Source: Brevibacterium oceani
GTDB lineage: Bacteria; Actinomycetota; Actinomycetes; Actinomycetales; Brevibacteriaceae
DNA: 64,000 bases
Direction of reading: 5' to 3'
Assembly (NCBI RefSeq): GCF_013623835.1
Contig: NZ_JABKDE010000001.1
Coordinates: 62,001 to 126,000, forward strand
Part shown: piece by piece, positions 61,690-64,000 of the stretch
Layout: the number at the start of each line of letters is the position of its first letter
Numbering within the stretch: the stretch's first letter is position 1
Notes under the pieces: model-generated
Databases searched by the model: none
The model's input: the letters and a program-made list of their open reading frames with translations, nothing else
Told to the model about the DNA's origin: nothing
Position numbers and translations under genes: made by a program

Positions 61690-62283
61690 GTGACGATGAC
61701 ACAGCGCCCCTTCCACCGCCCCGTTCCCCTCGCCGACCTCGACTCCGTCGGCGCCTCCGACGACCCCGTCTCCCGCTCCGAAACGTCCCACGCCACCGCT
61801 GCCCTGCTCCTCGGTGATGCCGACGGCAACCGCGACGAGGCGGCCACCAGGCGATTCATCGACCTCGCCGATGACATCGGCTTCGAGCTCATCGCCGAGA
61901 TGTGGTCGGCCGCCCCCGCCGTTTCCGCACCCGGTGCCCTCTGGCGCCTCTACGCCCTGCGCCAGTGGATCAGGACCGCGCCTCGCGAACTCTCCGAGAT
62001 GTTCTCTGACGGACAGCGTCGCATCGACCGCGGCATCGGCTACGAGGAGATCCTCGCCGGCGTCGAGCTCCCCGCCGGCCCCGACGAGGTCGCCCGCGCG
62101 ATCGACGAGATCCTCGCCGGGGCCTTCCGCGGCGACGTCGTCATCGCCCTGCTGCGCGCCGCCGCGTTCGTCGGCATCTGCGCCGAAGGCACCGACGACG
62201 CGGACACGGGCACCCGACTGCGCCGACTCTCCCAGGACCTGACCGACGCCGCAGTCGCCCATCGCCGAGGCGGCCTCGACTGA
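61690..62283 (+). CDS. Conserved hypothetical soluble protein
   Basis: A 197-residue, mostly helical protein rich in Ala, Asp and Arg, with HATAALLLGDADGNRDEAATRRFIDLADDIGFELIAEMWSAAPAVSAPGALWRLYALRQWI as its most distinctive stretch. I do not recognise the family. GTG start at 61690. It precedes, after a 348-bp gap, the PhoU-like/Pit genes. Confidence 0.7.
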   Translation: MTMTQRPFHRPVPLADLDSVGASDDPVSRSETSHATAALLLGDADGNRDEAATRRFIDLADDIGFELIAEMWSAAPAVSAPGALWRLYALRQWIRTAPRELSEMFSDGQRRIDRGIGYEEILAGVELPAGPDEVARAIDEILAGAFRGDVVIALLRAAAFVGICAEGTDDADTGTRLRRLSQDLTDAAVAHRRGGLD

Positions 62284-62631
62284 CCGGTGACCCCCGGAAG
62301 CAGTCTCGCCGAGGTGGCCCCGACCATCTCACACACGCTCGTTTCCGTCTCGCCGACCTCGGGATCGTATTCCTGCCCGGCCATCATCGGGACTGTGAGA
62401 TTATCAACGCACGAAGGGCCGCCTCGGCGGTGGACTCATCAGTGTGAACGAGTATCGTAGGGGGTGGCCTTCGGGCCACCGGACGCTGGATCGCTGAAGC
62501 CCCGGGCTCCAAATTCAGCCGCTTCGAGCGGCCTTCCGCCGAGAGGCGCTCTCGGTCCAGCGTTCGGCACATATCATTGAGGCATCATGCACATTCGTCC
62601 GGCGCGACCGGGCCCCGGGCAGGAGGAGCGC
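62284..62631. other. Gap upstream of the PhoU-like gene
   Basis: No convincing gene. It holds one CGCCTCGGCG at 62420-62429 and a near-copy at about 62305. A hairpin, GGTGGCC/GGCCACC around a TTCG tetraloop (62463-62480), is probably the terminator of the 61690 gene or a leader element of the phosphate transport genes. Confidence 0.5.
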
Positions 62632-63252
62632 ATGCGGCTCAAGCGAGTACCGCAGGACACTGTCTTTTATGAGCGGCTGTCCGATCTCGTCTCTCAGATG
62701 AGGCAATGCAATCTGGTGCTCGCCGAACTCTCCGGCATCGATGTCGGCACCCGCCGTGACGTCGCCGACCGCCTCCGCGAGATCGGGGACAAGGCCGACG
62801 AAGACATGGGCGCGATGCTGCGGGCACTGCGGGAGAACTACATCACCCCCTTCGACCGCAACGACCTGTACCTGCTCAGCCATCACATGCGCGACATCTG
62901 CCACCGCCTGCACGGGGTCGGCTTCGTCCTCGCCTCCGAGGCGTTCGATCCTCTGCCCTCCGGTGTCCCGGAGACCCTCGCGGTGCTGTCGAACCAGACC
63001 GACCACACCTCCCGCCTGATCAGTCGGCTGCCGGGCAAGCTCGACCAGTGGGACTATGTCGATGCGATCAATCGGCTGACGTACCAGGTCGAGACCCTGC
63101 AGTGGCGAATGTCGGATGCGGTGCCGAACTCCAAACGAGGGCTGACCTACATGGCCGCGGTCTCCCAGCTCGGGCAGGCGTTCGTCCGGGCCGCCCACGG
63201 ATTCACCGAGCTCGGCAAGGTCGTCGCCGCCATCGCGATCAAGGAGTCGTAG
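62632..63252 (+). CDS. DUF47/PhoU-like phosphate transport accessory protein
   Basis: A 206-residue all-helical protein of the PhoU-related DUF47 family, which accompanies Pit transporters and modulates them or phosphate signalling. The sequence has two three-helix halves (DVADRLREIGDKADEDMGAMLRALRENYITPFDRNDLYLLSHHMRDICHRL is typical). The ATG at 62632 has AGGAGG 7 nt upstream, so the earlier ATG at 62587 was rejected. Followed after 3 bp by pit. Confidence 0.9.
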   Translation: MRLKRVPQDTVFYERLSDLVSQMRQCNLVLAELSGIDVGTRRDVADRLREIGDKADEDMGAMLRALRENYITPFDRNDLYLLSHHMRDICHRLHGVGFVLASEAFDPLPSGVPETLAVLSNQTDHTSRLISRLPGKLDQWDYVDAINRLTYQVETLQWRMSDAVPNSKRGLTYMAAVSQLGQAFVRAAHGFTELGKVVAAIAIKES

Positions 63253-63255
63253 TCC

Positions 63256-64000
63256 GTGGAGGTGCTGTTGGCCGGTGTCATCATCGCCGCGGTGATCTTC
63301 GCCGGCTCGAACGGCTTCCACGACGCTGCTCTGACCATCGGCAACGCCGTTGTCGGGCGTGCACTCAAACCGGGCTGGGCGCTCAGCCTGGCCGTGGTCT
63401 TCAACTTCATCGGGGCGCTGCTCGGCGAAGGCATCGCCCTCGTCGTGGCCAACCAGATCGTCTTGTTCACCGGCTCGGACTCCCTCATCCTCACCTGTCT
63501 GCTCATCGCCTTCGTCGCAGCGACGATCTGGAGTCTGTTCACCTATTTCCTCGCGCTTCCGGTGTCTTCGACGCACTGTCTGATCGGCGGTCTGCTCGGC
63601 GCCGGCGTGGTCTTCGGGTTCTCGGTCAACGGTGCCGAGGCGATGAACTCCGTGGTGTGGCCGCTGCTGCTCTCACCTATTCTCGGATTCGCTCTGGCCT
63701 GGGCGCTGACGCTGCTGGTGTCGAAGCTGCTGGCCTCGACACCAGCGAAACCGATGTTCAGAGGTGCTCGCATGGTCGACTCCGTGCTCACGGCCTCGCT
63801 GTCACTCGTCCACGGCGTCCAGGATGCACAGAAGGTCGCGGCCCTGGTCATGGTGGCCATCCTCGCGGCCGATTCCACCGCGCAGGATGGTCTCTCGGTC
63901 GTCGACATCTCATGGCCGGTGCGCATCCTCATCGCCGCCGCGCTGGCAGTGGGCACCGGGCTGAGCGGTTGGCGAGTGGTGCGGACCCTGTCGGTGCGGA
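63256..64000 (+). CDS. pit: Inorganic phosphate transporter, Pit family (partial)
   Basis: Low-affinity phosphate:H+ (or metal-phosphate) symporter; 248 codons are present and the gene runs off the window. The N-terminal signature FAGSNGFHDAALTIGNAVVGRAL, the ALPVSSTHCLIGGLLGAGVV loop and the second signature SLVHGVQDAQKVAAL are visible. Two signature positions deviate from the common Pit pattern: the Asn after the first Asp-Ala, and Asn replaced by Gln in HGVQDAQK. The GTG at 63256 is preceded by AAGGAG with 9-nt spacing, inside the end of the DUF47 gene. Confidence 0.88.
   Translation, partial: MEVLLAGVIIAAVIFAGSNGFHDAALTIGNAVVGRALKPGWALSLAVVFNFIGALLGEGIALVVANQIVLFTGSDSLILTCLLIAFVAATIWSLFTYFLALPVSSTHCLIGGLLGAGVVFGFSVNGAEAMNSVVWPLLLSPILGFALAWALTLLVSKLLASTPAKPMFRGARMVDSVLTASLSLVHGVQDAQKVAALVMVAILAADSTAQDGLSVVDISWPVRILIAAALAVGTGLSGWRVVRTLSVR

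Noticed and set aside
62040..62387. Minus-strand open frame starting MMAGQEYDPEVGETE
   Set aside because: The first 35 codons look plausible, but most of it is antisense to the 61690 gene and there is no ribosome site or family match.
62463..62480. TTCG-loop hairpin considered as a structured ncRNA
   Set aside because: Only one short stem, no SRP, tmRNA or RNase P motif, so it is listed only as a hairpin.

Overview
The window looks like chromosomal DNA of a high-GC actinobacterium, probably a Micrococcales member near Brevibacterium. That placement rests on very strong G/C bias at third codon positions, many GTG/TTG starts, ATGA/GTGA gene overlaps, a GTP-type PEP carboxykinase and several actinobacterial hypothetical families. 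No genome comparison was possible. There is no rRNA, CRISPR array, transposase, integrase or phage gene. Two tRNA genes are present: Arg-ACG at 2.2 kb and Lys-TTT at 60.3 kb.

Layout. 0-9 kb: mostly single housekeeping genes (pckG, tRNA-Arg, an anion symporter, an alpha/beta hydrolase, an AlkD-like HEAT protein, argG with a candidate ARG box, a GNAT enzyme). 9.1-10.4 kb: a Vsr/DUF559-like nuclease gene bracketed by two homologous 86-bp repeat modules, the strongest sign of an accessory unit in the window. 10.5-15.5 kb: an APC permease, a CPBP protease, DoxX, GrpB and nicotinamidase. 15.8-17.5 kb: a decayed locus in which an MmpL/RND gene start is fused to a histidine-kinase end, followed by a frameshifted response regulator and a further remnant. 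17.5-24.8 kb: SRPBCC protein, serine hydrolase, AhpD-like protein, GlxA/AraC regulator, gap, and a divergent XRE/HhH-like pair.

26.8-30.4 kb is a quinate/shikimate catabolic cluster. A transporter and a dehydroshikimate dehydratase are read leftward; an IclR regulator, dehydroquinase and shikimate/quinate dehydrogenase are read rightward; an inverted-repeat operator lies between. 31.3-42.3 kb is a compact, translationally coupled block: an acidic-tailed membrane protein, a sensor kinase, an OmpR-type regulator, then three glycosyltransferases, an ABC exporter and two APH-fold kinases. A similar sequence lies upstream of both the sensor and the glycosyltransferase operons, suggesting one regulon for an unknown glycosylated, exported product. 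45.9-51.5 kb is a GntR-controlled operon (anmK, SSS symporter, murQ, BadF-type sugar kinase) for taking up and breaking down anhydro-MurNAc from peptidoglycan.

51.6-64 kb: GNAT proteins, a membrane GT2 enzyme, an FAD monooxygenase-like protein, PspC, an aldo-keto reductase with a divergent MmyB-type regulator, a flavin disulfide reductase, an RDD protein, tRNA-Lys, two uncharacterised proteins, and a PhoU-like/Pit phosphate transport pair cut by the window end.

Across the whole window a near-palindromic 10-mer, CGCCTCGGCG (or its complement CGCCGAGGCG), recurs at least 38 times by eye. It occurs in genes and gaps and on both strands about equally, where base composition alone predicts about one. 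Its role is unknown.
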